From NCBI GenBank assembly GCA_003233075.1, contig QIKQ01000147.1, forward strand, positions 1 to 16,618: a DNA stretch of 16,618 bases. The letters run 5' to 3'. A program made the position numbers and the translations under genes. The notes beneath the pieces were generated by a model that made no database searches, had not been told where the DNA came from, and saw only the letters and a list, made by a program, of their open reading frames with translations. Origin of the DNA: Gammaproteobacteria bacterium. Its GTDB lineage: Bacteria > Pseudomonadota > Gammaproteobacteria > SZUA-21. Below are positions 6,921-14,169 of the stretch, piece by piece; position 1 is the stretch's first letter, and each line of letters starts with the position of its first letter.

Positions 6921-9254
6921 ATGGGTAAAAGTTTAGTAATTGTTGAATCTCCCGCGAAAGCGAAAACCATTAAAAAATACCTTGGCAAGGGCTTTGAGGT
7001 ACTGGCTTCCTACGGTCACATCCGAGATTTAGAGCCCAAAAATGGAGCGGTTGATCCTGAAGATAATTTTAAACTGCGTTATGCCATTTCCGACTCGAAA
7101 CACGAAGAACAATATAATAAAATTGCAGCAGCAGTAAAGAAAGTCGATTACCTTTATCTCGCAACTGACCCGGATCGCGAAGGTGAAGCCATTGCCTGGC
7201 ATTTATGTGAAATGCTAAAAGAAGAAGGAAAATTAGAAGGCAAGGAAGTTTCGCGCGTTGTATTTCACGAGATTACCAAGAAAGCAATTCAAGACGCAGT
7301 CAAAAATCCGCGTGACATCGCAATGGATCTGGTTGATGCCCAGTTAGCTAGACGAGCACTTGATCACCTTATTGGCTTTAAACTCTCGCCTGTCTTGTGG
7401 GACAAGATTCGTATACGTAATCTCTCAGCTGGGCGAGTACAAAGCCCTGCCTTGCGCTTGATTGTAGAACGCGAAATAGAAATTAAAAAATTTATTGCCA
7501 AAGAGTATTGGACAATTGAATCTGATCTGGCGGAAGATTCACAGCCCTTTAAAGCAAAGCTGACTCATTACAAAACTAAAAAGCTTTCACAGTTTTCGAT
7601 AAATAATGAAAAAGACGCGAAAGAAGCCGAAGCTACTTTATCAAAAAGCGCTAACGGCAAGCTGCTCGTGGCAAAAATCGATAAAAAGAAACGTAAACGC
7701 AACCCTTCGGCACCCTTCATTACTTCGACGATCCAACAGGAAGCATCACACAAACTTGGCTTTGGAGCGCAACGAACCATGGTGATTGCTCAACAACTTT
7801 ATGAAGGTATAGAACTTGAGGGTGAAACCACGGGTCTTATTACTTACATGCGGACAGACTCAGTCAATCTAGCCCAAGAAGCACTGGAAGAAATCAGAGA
7901 ATTAATAAAAGAAAAGTACGGCAAAGAAAATCTACCGGATGAAATTCGTACCTTTAAAAATAAAACTAAAAACGCACAGGAAGCGCACGAGGCCATTCGT
8001 CCCTCCTCTGCTAGACGTGAACCTGCGCATATTAAAAAGTTTTTAAGTAAAGATCAATTTCGACTTTATGAATTGATTTGGAAGCGCACCGTCGCTTGCC
8101 AAATGATACACGCCACAATAAATACCGTCAGCATGGACATGCACGCTGGCTCTGAAGACCATATCTTCCGTGCCAACGGCTCCACTATCGCTAACGCTGG
8201 ATTCATGAAGGTCTACCAAGAGAGTGTCGACGACGACAGCAAAAAGTCGGGTGACGATTCTGAAAATAAAGGTTTACTACCGCCTTTAAAGGAAGGTGAT
8301 ACAGTAATACTAAATAAAATCAGACCGGAGCAACATTTTACTGAACCACCACCACGCTATTCAGAAGCAAGCCTAGTTAAGGCACTCGAAGAATATGGCA
8401 TTGGGCGTCCTTCTACCTACGCGCAAATCATGTCAACATTAGTAAAACGTAAATATGCTAACTTAGAAAAGAAACGCTTTCATCCTACTGCCGTAGGCCG
8501 CATGGTGGTTAAGTTTCTATCTGAACATTTTAATAAGTATGTCGATTACGACTTCACTGCACATTTAGAAGATGAGCTCAATGAGATTTCTCTGGGTAAA
8601 CGCAAATGGATACCGGTTATGGAATCCTTTTGGGTGCCTCTCAAAGAGTTAATCGAAGTTAAAAGTGAAGAACTTACACCAAAAGATGTCACCTTAGATG
8701 AAGAATGCCCCGAGTGCAAAAGTCCAGTTACCATTAAGTCTGGTAAAAATGGTTTATTTATAGGGTGTACCGCCTATCCGGATTGCAGTTATACGCGTAG
8801 CGCCAATCAGTCTGCGGATCAACCCACTGAAACAAAAGTACTCGAAGACCAAAAATGCCCTAAGTGTGAATCCAATCTCGTCATTCGCCACGGACCTTAT
8901 GGACAGTTTATCGGTTGCTCCAGTTTTCCAGATTGTAAATACTTAAAACCACTGGAAGAGCCGGAAGATACCAAGGTGGAATGCGCAGAATGCAAAAAAG
9001 GCAGCATGCTTAAACGCAAATCCAGAAAAGGAAAAATATTTTACTCCTGCTCACTTTATCCTGATTGTAAATACGCCGTTTGGAACAAGCCAATTGCGGA
9101 TGCCTGCCCTGAATGTAAATGGCCGATTATGACCATCAAAACGACTAAGAAGTCTGGCTCAAAGAAAGTCTGTGAAAAATGTAAATACAATGAGCCTTAT
9201 GACGAGCCTGAAGAAGATGATGAAAAAGAGGCAGAAGAAAAGTCAGCAGGGTAA
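6921..9254 (+). CDS. topA: DNA topoisomerase I (type IA)
   Basis: TopA relaxes negative supercoils by cutting one DNA strand through a 5'-phosphotyrosine bond. The 777-residue protein opens with the TOPRIM domain (SLVIVESPAKAKTI, then ATDPDREGEAIAWHL at 81-95), followed by NLSAGRVQSPALRLIVERE (167-185). The active-site Tyr309 lies in GLITYMRTDSV, with Arg311 close by. The C-terminus carries four Cys4 zinc-binding units: Cys596/599/616/622, 646/649/666/672, 688/691/710/716 and 729/732/751/754. The last differs from the others in spacing. The protein then ends in a highly acidic tail (DEPEEDDEKEAEEK) and is shorter than the 865-residue E. coli enzyme. The start gives the canonical MGKSLVIVESP; AAGGA lies too far upstream (16 bases) to be ideal. 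Confidence 0.98.
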   Translation: MGKSLVIVESPAKAKTIKKYLGKGFEVLASYGHIRDLEPKNGAVDPEDNFKLRYAISDSKHEEQYNKIAAAVKKVDYLYLATDPDREGEAIAWHLCEMLKEEGKLEGKEVSRVVFHEITKKAIQDAVKNPRDIAMDLVDAQLARRALDHLIGFKLSPVLWDKIRIRNLSAGRVQSPALRLIVEREIEIKKFIAKEYWTIESDLAEDSQPFKAKLTHYKTKKLSQFSINNEKDAKEAEATLSKSANGKLLVAKIDKKKRKRNPSAPFITSTIQQEASHKLGFGAQRTMVIAQQLYEGIELEGETTGLITYMRTDSVNLAQEALEEIRELIKEKYGKENLPDEIRTFKNKTKNAQEAHEAIRPSSARREPAHIKKFLSKDQFRLYELIWKRTVACQMIHATINTVSMDMHAGSEDHIFRANGSTIANAGFMKVYQESVDDDSKKSGDDSENKGLLPPLKEGDTVILNKIRPEQHFTEPPPRYSEASLVKALEEYGIGRPSTYAQIMSTLVKRKYANLEKKRFHPTAVGRMVVKFLSEHFNKYVDYDFTAHLEDELNEISLGKRKWIPVMESFWVPLKELIEVKSEELTPKDVTLDEECPECKSPVTIKSGKNGLFIGCTAYPDCSYTRSANQSADQPTETKVLEDQKCPKCESNLVIRHGPYGQFIGCSSFPDCKYLKPLEEPEDTKVECAECKKGSMLKRKSRKGKIFYSCSLYPDCKYAVWNKPIADACPECKWPIMTIKTTKKSGSKKVCEKCKYNEPYDEPEEDDEKEAEEKSAG

Positions 9255-9331
9255 ATGCCAAATTAAACATTAACCGTATATTAGTTTATCTTTATATATT
9301 TATCTTTGTTTTTCCTTAGCTTGAAGTAAAG

Positions 9332-9337
9332 TATAAT
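9332..9337 (+). promoter_or_regulatory. Candidate -10 element for the TonB-like gene
   Basis: A perfect TATAAT lies 14 bases before the ATG at 9352 and 29 bases before the ATG at 9367. The upstream -35 position is T-rich (TTGTTT at 9306-9311, with too long a spacer), so the promoter would be weak or activator-dependent. Transcription would start near 9344, leaving almost no leader for the first ATG and favouring the second. Confidence 0.45.
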
Positions 9338-9366
9338 AACTCTAGCACAACATGGAAAAACAAAAA

Positions 9367-9894
9367 ATGTCTCGAAAAATCACCTTCCAGCTACAACTTC
9401 TAGTCTGCATGCTGTGTATCTCGACTTTCAGTTTTGCTGTCGAAAATAATTTAAACTCTAACGATAAAGAAATGGAAAAACGCGAAAAAGAAATTCAGAA
9501 TCTTACTAAACTCCTAAAGCAATTTACAAGCAAAAAGCGAACAGGGATTAAAATTAAATATATCACTTCAGACAGTAAGAACCCAAAAGATGCCGCTTAC
9601 TTACATCATTTTAAATCGAAAGTAGAAATTGTTGGCAACAAATTATACCCCAAAGAAGCAATCATTAAGAACTTAGCAGGCAGCGTTCTTATCGTCACAG
9701 CCATTAATAAAGATGGAGAGGTATTACGCATTCGTATCGATGCTAGCTCGGGTCACAGAATACTGGATGAGGCTGCAAAAAACTTTATTCGCCGCGCTTC
9801 TCCTTTCAGAAAAGTACCACTTAATGTGATAAAAGATAAGCAAGAAATTAACATAATCTATCGCTTTAAATTTCACACAGAAACTATAAAATAA
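9367..9894 (+). CDS. Secreted protein with TonB C-terminal-like domain
   Basis: From the ATG at 9367 this is a 175-residue protein with a signal peptide (MSRKITFQLQLLVCMLCIST then FSFA, cleavage near residue 24). A charged, coiled-coil-prone stretch spans about 33-58. The rest (about 90-170) matches the TonB C-terminal fold: LYPKEAIIKNLAG, INKDGEV, the SSGH motif (127-130), LDEAA (133-137), PF (146-147) and a final beta strand INIIYRFKF. TonB proteins link the inner-membrane ExbB/ExbD motor to outer-membrane transporters. This one lacks an obvious uncleaved anchor and a proline-rich linker, so it may be periplasmic with another role. An upstream in-frame ATG at 9352 is possible, but a likely promoter so close makes 9367 more plausible. 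No exbB or exbD is nearby. Confidence 0.8.
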   Translation: MSRKITFQLQLLVCMLCISTFSFAVENNLNSNDKEMEKREKEIQNLTKLLKQFTSKKRTGIKIKYITSDSKNPKDAAYLHHFKSKVEIVGNKLYPKEAIIKNLAGSVLIVTAINKDGEVLRIRIDASSGHRILDEAAKNFIRRASPFRKVPLNVIKDKQEINIIYRFKFHTETIK

Positions 9895-9993
9895 CGGCGG
9901 CACTATTTTAGCGTCGTCAATGTCGTAATAGCCACCTACTTCCAGTTATTAATCATAGACAAAGTCGATAGCGGAAAACTTAACTAGCAAAAT

Positions 9994-11202
9994 ATGATAT
10001 CTCATTACGACGTAATTATTATAGGCGCTGGCGCCGCAGGTTTAATGTGTGCAATGACCGCTGGCCAGCGTGGTCGCAAGGTACTCGTCATTGAGCGCGC
10101 CAATAAAATCGGCAAGAAGATTTTGATGTCGGGTGGTGGCCGCTGTAACTTTACCAATCTAAATATCGAAGCCAATCACTACATTTCTCATAATCCACAT
10201 TTTTGTAAGTCTGCCTTAAGCCAGTATACGCAATGGAATTTTATTAAACTCGTAGAGGATCACGGCATCGCCTATCATGAAAAAGAAATGGAAGGTGGCG
10301 AACCGGGTCAGTTATTTTGTAATGACAGCGCAAAACAAATTGTTGAAATGCTAAGCTCGGAATGCGATAAAGCAAAGGTGAAAATAATAACAAAATGTGA
10401 AATTAAGAATGTTTCTCAAGATAACAATAATTTATTTCAGCTAATTTGCAACAATAAAAAATATTCTTCTGAATCGTTAGTGATCTCATCCGGCGGTCTT
10501 TCCATACCAACTCTGGGTGGCTCAGATATAGGCTATCGTATCGCCAAGCAATTCGGTTTAAATAGTTATGAGTTAAGAGCAAGCCTAGTACCCTTGATCT
10601 TTACTGATTGCCTTAAAACATTGTGTTCCGATTTATCTGGCCTATCAATTATAGCGACAGTGAGCACAGCCAATAAGTCATTTACCGGCAATCTTTTATT
10701 TACCCATAGAGGACTAAGCGGCCCAAGCATATTGCAGCTTTCAAATTATTGGCAAATAGGTGAAAGCATTGATATCGATTTATCACCCAATATCGATTTA
10801 GCAAAATACCTCAACGAATTTAAACTTCAATCTCCAAAATCAGCGCTCAGGACTAGTTTAAGTAAAATTCTTCCAAAACAATTAGTCAGCCAATTGGAAT
10901 TTCTTTATTGGCACGAATTGAAAGACACCAAGTTTGCTGATATTAGAAATAAACGCTTAGACGGCATCGCTTCCCAACTCCACCGCTGGACAATAAAACC
11001 AGCCGGAAGCGAAGGTTATCGCACAGCGGAAGTCACACTGGGAGGAATCGATACGGACGGTATTTCCTCAAAAACGATGCAAGCTAAAACCCAAAGGGCT
11101 TTATTTTTTATTGGCGAAGTACTGGATGTCACCGGCCATCTAGGCGGCTATAACTTCCAGTGGGCGTGGTCGAGCGGGTTTGTCGCTGGAAAGGCAGTTT
11201 GA
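9994..11202 (+). CDS. HI0933/YhiN-family flavoprotein oxidoreductase
   Basis: This is a 402-residue cytoplasmic FAD-dependent protein of the HI0933/YhiN/BaiN family. The physiological substrate in most bacteria is not settled. Evidence includes the N-terminal dinucleotide-binding GAGAAG (11-16), the family signature GGGRCNFTN (47-55) and SSGGLSIPTLGGSDIGY (165-181). Also present are FTHRGLSGPSIL (236-247), TAEVTLGGI (344-352) and the C-terminal FAD-contacting GEVLDVTGHLGGYNFQWAW (374-392). Length is normal and all motifs are intact. It stands between the TonB-like gene and purE, with gaps of 99 and 137 bases, so an operon is not obvious. The ATG has only a weak upstream purine run. Family call is confident; function is not. 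Confidence 0.93.
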   Translation: MISHYDVIIIGAGAAGLMCAMTAGQRGRKVLVIERANKIGKKILMSGGGRCNFTNLNIEANHYISHNPHFCKSALSQYTQWNFIKLVEDHGIAYHEKEMEGGEPGQLFCNDSAKQIVEMLSSECDKAKVKIITKCEIKNVSQDNNNLFQLICNNKKYSSESLVISSGGLSIPTLGGSDIGYRIAKQFGLNSYELRASLVPLIFTDCLKTLCSDLSGLSIIATVSTANKSFTGNLLFTHRGLSGPSILQLSNYWQIGESIDIDLSPNIDLAKYLNEFKLQSPKSALRTSLSKILPKQLVSQLEFLYWHELKDTKFADIRNKRLDGIASQLHRWTIKPAGSEGYRTAEVTLGGIDTDGISSKTMQAKTQRALFFIGEVLDVTGHLGGYNFQWAWSSGFVAGKAV

Positions 11203-11339
11203 CTGCCCAGATGCTCATTTTTAGTGATATTTATCTTTACAAAACAATAGGATATAAACCTTAGTTTTGAGCTTGAGGAAACATAGGGTTTTCTGTTATT
11301 GTTCGCCCTTCCTTAAAATTACATTATCGAGATTAGCTA

Positions 11340-11840
11340 ATGAGTTCAACATTTGTCGCTGTATTAATGGGTTCAGATTCTGATTTACCTGTCATGAAAT
11401 CGACCTTAGATGTACTTAAACATTTGCAAATACGCTTCGAGGTTAAAATCACCTCGGCACACAGGACACCTGCCAACACGCATGCATACGTCAAGGATGC
11501 AGATCAACGCGGCTGTTCGGTATTTATAGCAGCAGCGGGCCTGGCTGCACACTTGGCCGGCACGGTCGCTGGTCTAACCTTAAAGCCTGTGATAGGCGTA
11601 CCCTTAGATGCTGGCGCACTACAAGGCATGGATTCGCTTTTATCAACTGTGCAAATGCCGGGTGGTATCCCAGTTGCTTGCGTTGCAATCGGCAAAGCCG
11701 GTGCTAAAAATGCGGCCTATTTAGCAGCACAAATTATTGCGACAAGTGATTCTGAATTAGCAATACGCTTAAAAGATGAGCGCGAAGCTAACGCAAACGC
11801 CGTCATAGCGAAAGACAAAGAACTTCAAAGTACGTTATAG
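11340..11840 (+). CDS. purE: N5-carboxyaminoimidazole ribonucleotide mutase (class I PurE)
   Basis: PurE class I converts N5-CAIR to 4-carboxy-5-aminoimidazole ribonucleotide in de novo purine synthesis. The 166-residue protein shows LMGSDSDLPVM (9-19), SAHRTP (39-44) with the catalytic His41, AAAGLAAHLAGTVAG (64-78), GVPLDAGALQGMDSLLSTVQ (86-105) and MPGGIPVACVAIGKAGAKNA (106-125). These are the hallmarks of the class I, octameric-type enzyme. Class I PurE normally works with PurK, which makes N5-CAIR from AIR, ATP and bicarbonate. purK usually follows purE but here only 55 bases separate purE from tsaC, so purK must be elsewhere or absent. Confidence 0.96.
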   Translation: MSSTFVAVLMGSDSDLPVMKSTLDVLKHLQIRFEVKITSAHRTPANTHAYVKDADQRGCSVFIAAAGLAAHLAGTVAGLTLKPVIGVPLDAGALQGMDSLLSTVQMPGGIPVACVAIGKAGAKNAAYLAAQIIATSDSELAIRLKDEREANANAVIAKDKELQSTL

Positions 11841-11895
11841 TCGGCTGTAGAATTTCTAAAGATCTTAAAACTTAACTGTATAAAGAATATTAGCA

Positions 11896-12441
11896 TTGAC
11901 AGCATACCAACTTAAATTTGTAACAAATCTACTCTGTCGTGGTGGAGTCATCGCCTATCCAACCGAAGCAGTTTACGGCCTAGGCTGTGATCCTCGCGAT
12001 CCTTACGCTGTCTTTAGACTTTTAGATCTTAAACGGCGCGATATAAACAAAGGTCTAATACTGGTAGCAAGCAATAATAAACAACTAGAACCTTATGTTG
12101 AAACTAGTCAATTATATCAAGAAAATATTCAAGATAGCTGGCCTGGACCAGTCACCTGGTTAATCGAAGCTGCTGCAAATGTCCCTCGCTGGATACGTGG
12201 CGCGCATGATAGTGTCGCAGTCAGAGTGAGCGACCATCCAATAATCAGGGAACTGTGCGAGCATTTTAATGGCGCATTAGTTTCAACCAGCGCAAATTTA
12301 TCTGGAAAACAGGCTTTCAAATCAGCATTACTAGTCAAAAAGAATTTTCCTTCAATTGACTACCTTATTCGAGGTCAACTAGGCAATAGAACACGAGTAA
12401 GCGAAATAAGGGATGCCGCTTCTGGAATAATTATTCGCTAA
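11896..12441 (+). CDS. tsaC: Threonylcarbamoyl-AMP synthase TsaC (YrdC/RimN)
   Basis: TsaC makes threonylcarbamoyl-AMP from threonine, bicarbonate and ATP, the first step of t6A37 modification in ANN-decoding tRNAs. The 181-residue protein is the short, single-domain TsaC form without the Sua5 C-terminal domain. It shows GGVIAYPTEAVYGLGCDP (16-33), LKRRDINKGLILVAS (45-59), WPGPVTWL (82-89), VAVRVSDHP (107-115) and STSANLSG (130-137), ending with IRDAASGIIIR. The start is TTG at 11896. It aligns with the family N-terminus, no ATG or GTG alternative lies close by, and AAAGA sits 9 bases upstream. The usual neighbours purE and hemF are present on either side. Confidence 0.95.
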   Translation: MTAYQLKFVTNLLCRGGVIAYPTEAVYGLGCDPRDPYAVFRLLDLKRRDINKGLILVASNNKQLEPYVETSQLYQENIQDSWPGPVTWLIEAAANVPRWIRGAHDSVAVRVSDHPIIRELCEHFNGALVSTSANLSGKQAFKSALLVKKNFPSIDYLIRGQLGNRTRVSEIRDAASGIIIR

Positions 12442-12490
12442 GCTGTCCTTAATAACACACTTAACTCGCCTAATTGTTTTTACTGTTTAG

Positions 12491-12644
12491 GGAAGCTCTG
12501 ATCAATTCATCCATGAATTGTCAGAGCGCGCCAAGCAAAAAGCGTGGTTTTTGCTTGGCTCACAAAATCAATCGCTGCTTACAGCGATTAATTTTGACGA
12601 CACATCCCTGTGTCACAAGAACCTCTGAATTAATCAGAGGTTCC
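12491..12644. mobile_element. 154-bp MITE-like element built of five hairpins
   Basis: The ends GGAAGCTCTGATCAATT (12491-12507) and AATTAATCAGAGGTTCC (12628-12644) are inverted repeats matching at 15 of 17 positions. They are flanked by TTAG on both sides (12487-12490 and 12645-12648), a likely 4-bp target duplication. Between them are five adjacent hairpins: 12496-12526, 12530-12559 (12-bp perfect stem), 12563-12596 (one mismatch), 12599-12614 (6-bp stem) and 12619-12643 (10-bp stem). There is no room for a transposase, so mobility would need an enzyme from elsewhere. The reading frame across it looks non-coding. If co-transcribed with hemF it gives a highly folded leader. Confidence 0.75.
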
Positions 12645-12650
12645 TTAGTT

Positions 12651-12698
12651 TTTATGAGCAAAGAACTTTATGAACAAAGAATCTTATGAGCAAAGTTG
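12651..12698 (+). promoter_or_regulatory. Three 16-bp tandem units forming the hemF start region
   Basis: TTTATGAGCAAAGAAC, TTTATGAACAAAGAAT and CTTATGAGCAAAGTTG follow each other directly (12651-12666, 12667-12682, 12683-12698). The third contains the hemF ATG (12686). Since 16 is not a multiple of 3, the three ATGs are in three frames. The first (12654) opens an 11-residue peptide ending in a TGA that overlaps the hemF ATG as ATGA. The second (12670) opens a 9-residue peptide ending at 12699. Each unit supplies a CAAAG purine run, so the second unit gives hemF its weak ribosome-binding site. This could affect hemF translation. Confidence 0.75.
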
Positions 12699-13603
12699 AT
12701 CCAAAATTAATCTTAGAGTACTTGGTCGATCTACAGAAATCGATTTGCGCCGGTCTAGAACTTGAAGATGGTGAAGCTGAATTTATTAGCGACGACTGGC
12801 AACGTGAGCAAGGCGGCGGCGGAACAACTCGCGTCTTAACTAACGGTAAAGTATTTGAACAAGCTGGTGTTAATCTATCTGAAGTTTACGGTGGACAATT
12901 GCCTGCATCGGCCACCGCTCATCGACCAGAATTAGCCGGTCGAGATTTTCATGCCATGGGGGTTAGTCTTGTCATCCATCCGCACAATCCCTATGTTCCA
13001 ACATCACACGCCAATGTGCGGTTCTTTATTGCGGAAAAAGACGATGCCGAGCCCGTCTGGTGGTTTGGCGGTGGCTTTGATTTAACACCTTATTATCCAT
13101 TTGAAGAAGATTGCATACACTGGCATAAAACCGCACGAGAAGCATGCTTGCCATTTGGAAAAGAAATCTATCCGAAATATAAAAAATGGTGTGACGAATA
13201 TTTTTATCTAAAACATCGCAATGAAACTCGCGGCGTTGGCGGTTTGTTTTTTGACGACTTAAACAATCTCAATGAAGCTGGTTTTGATGAAAGTTTTAAG
13301 TTTTTTAAAAGTATCGGTGATCATTATTTGCAAGCCTACCAGCCAATTGTTAATAAACGAAAAAATATAAAATATGGCGATCACGAAAAAGACTTTCAAC
13401 TTTATCGACGCGGTCGTTATGTTGAATTTAATCTAGTCTATGACCGGGGTACTTTATTTGGCCTTCAATCTGGCGGGCGTACCGAATCTATTTTAATGTC
13501 ATTACCACCTTTAGTTAAATGGCGCTATAATTGGACACCAGAACCTGGCAGCGCTGAAGCTGAGTTAGTCGAAAAATATTTAAAACCAAGAGATTGGCTT
13601 TAA
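12686..13603 (+). CDS. hemF: Oxygen-dependent coproporphyrinogen III oxidase
   Basis: HemF converts coproporphyrinogen III to protoporphyrinogen IX in the cytoplasm, using O2 to decarboxylate two propionate groups, so it implies haem synthesis under aerobic conditions. The 305-residue length is typical. Conserved blocks are GGGGTTRVL (43-51), HPHNPYVPTSHANVRFF (98-114), WWFGGGFDLTPYY (125-137), RGVGGLFFDDL (182-192), RRGRYVEFNLVYDRGTLFGL (241-260) and GGRTESILMSLP (263-274). The conserved histidines at 100, 108, 147 and 177 are present. I chose the ATG at 12686 because it gives the usual N-terminus. The two upstream repeat-unit ATGs are out of frame. aroE, a frequent downstream partner, is absent; a repeat region follows directly. 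Confidence 0.98.
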   Translation: MSKVDPKLILEYLVDLQKSICAGLELEDGEAEFISDDWQREQGGGGTTRVLTNGKVFEQAGVNLSEVYGGQLPASATAHRPELAGRDFHAMGVSLVIHPHNPYVPTSHANVRFFIAEKDDAEPVWWFGGGFDLTPYYPFEEDCIHWHKTAREACLPFGKEIYPKYKKWCDEYFYLKHRNETRGVGGLFFDDLNNLNEAGFDESFKFFKSIGDHYLQAYQPIVNKRKNIKYGDHEKDFQLYRRGRYVEFNLVYDRGTLFGLQSGGRTESILMSLPPLVKWRYNWTPEPGSAEAELVEKYLKPRDWL

Positions 13604-13605
13604 GG

Positions 13606-13754
13606 CACTGCTGTCCCATAGTTTGAGTTGTGCACAATGTCATTAAGATTTTCCGATTTATCTAATTTCACATGACCCTAATTTCAATTCAAATAGATCG
13701 TAATTTGACTGACTTTCGTAGAGACAAGGCATGCCTCACTGCTGTCCCACAGTT
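13606..13754. repeat. Repeat unit after hemF bounded by 18-bp direct repeats
   Basis: CACTGCTGTCCCATAGTT (13606-13623) and CACTGCTGTCCCACAGTT (13737-13754) are direct repeats with one mismatch, exactly 131 bases apart. The AT-rich spacer shows no gene. The right-hand copy is part of the 39-bp repeat at 13716-13754. The unit starts 3 bases after the hemF stop. It may be a remnant of insertion, excision or recombination between repeats. Confidence 0.7.
13716..13754 (+). repeat. 39-bp dispersed repeat, right copy (inverted relative to 55-93)
   Basis: This is the exact reverse complement of 55-93, with the palindromic core AGGCATGCCT and the CTGCTGTCCCACAGTT end. Homology ends abruptly at both sides. 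The pair could allow inversion of the 13.6 kb between them by homologous recombination, although 39 bp is short for that. Confidence 0.85.
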
Positions 13755-13784
13755 GATCGCGTAAGAACGATAACCAAACTCTGC

Positions 13785-13814
13785 TGTAGCCCGGCTCTTC
13801 AGAGCCGGGCTACA
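13785..13814. repeat. Perfect 30-bp REP-like palindrome
   Basis: TGTAGCCCGGCTCT (13785-13798), loop TC, then AGAGCCGGGCTACA (13801-13814) make a perfect 14-bp stem. The core GTAGCCCGG/CCGGGCTAC resembles REP elements seen between genes in many gammaproteobacteria. It is followed by TTTCCTG rather than a T run, so it is a poor intrinsic terminator, though it could protect or attenuate the hemF transcript. Confidence 0.75.
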
Positions 13815-14128
13815 TTTCCTGCATAGTTATTATAAACAACTAACGCTCTGTTGCAGATTTAAAATTTATTAGTCTCATACTAGACGCCTCAAATTCATGT
13901 CTCGACAAAGGTATAAGCGACTGATGAAAAGCGTTATTAGGAGGTGACCTAACCTAATCTCTGTTATTTCAGCGTTTTTTTACACTTGCGAGGATAATCT
14001 TAAGGTCAGGTTTTCCTGTTTAATCTAAACTGTAAAACAGAAGTGCCCTTTAGTTCTTGATCCAACTACACATAATACTCCCAAATAAGCTCTGAATTCT
14101 ATTGCATTTAGTCTAACAAAAGCATTAT
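13815..14128. other. Gene-free stretch with an orphan strong Shine-Dalgarno
   Basis: No credible gene is seen. GGAGGTGA at 13940-13947 is a perfect 8-base complement to the usual 16S rRNA 3' end, but no start codon follows at a useful distance. The same bases end a tiny frame (13924-13947, MKSVIRR then TGA) with tandem AGG arginine codons. ATTAGG (13936-13941) and CCTAAT (13953-13958) can pair around it, and a run of seven Ts follows at 13975-13981. A small RNA or leader is possible but unsupported. Confidence 0.3.
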
Positions 14129-14163
14129 CCTTGATTATTATGTAATACTAAAAATCAAGGGAA
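14129..14163 (+). promoter_or_regulatory. Inverted repeat covering the ribosome-binding site of the DUF218 gene
   Basis: CCTTGATT (14129-14136) is an exact inverted copy of AATCAAGG (14153-14160). The second arm contains most of the Shine-Dalgarno AAGGGAA (14157-14163), which sits 6 bases before the ATG at 14170. An 8-bp stem with a 16-base loop could mask the site in the mRNA. Any regulatory effect is inference. Confidence 0.5.
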
Positions 14164-14169
14164 TATGCA

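Noticed and set aside
12474..12689. 71-codon plus-strand frame between tsaC and hemF as a gene
   Set aside because: It runs straight through the five-hairpin element, matches no protein pattern I know, and overlaps the hemF start. The repeats explain the sequence better.
13785..13814. Perfect palindrome as the intrinsic terminator of hemF
   Set aside because: No T run follows, it lies about 180 bases after the stop, and its core is shared with other REP-like sites in the window.
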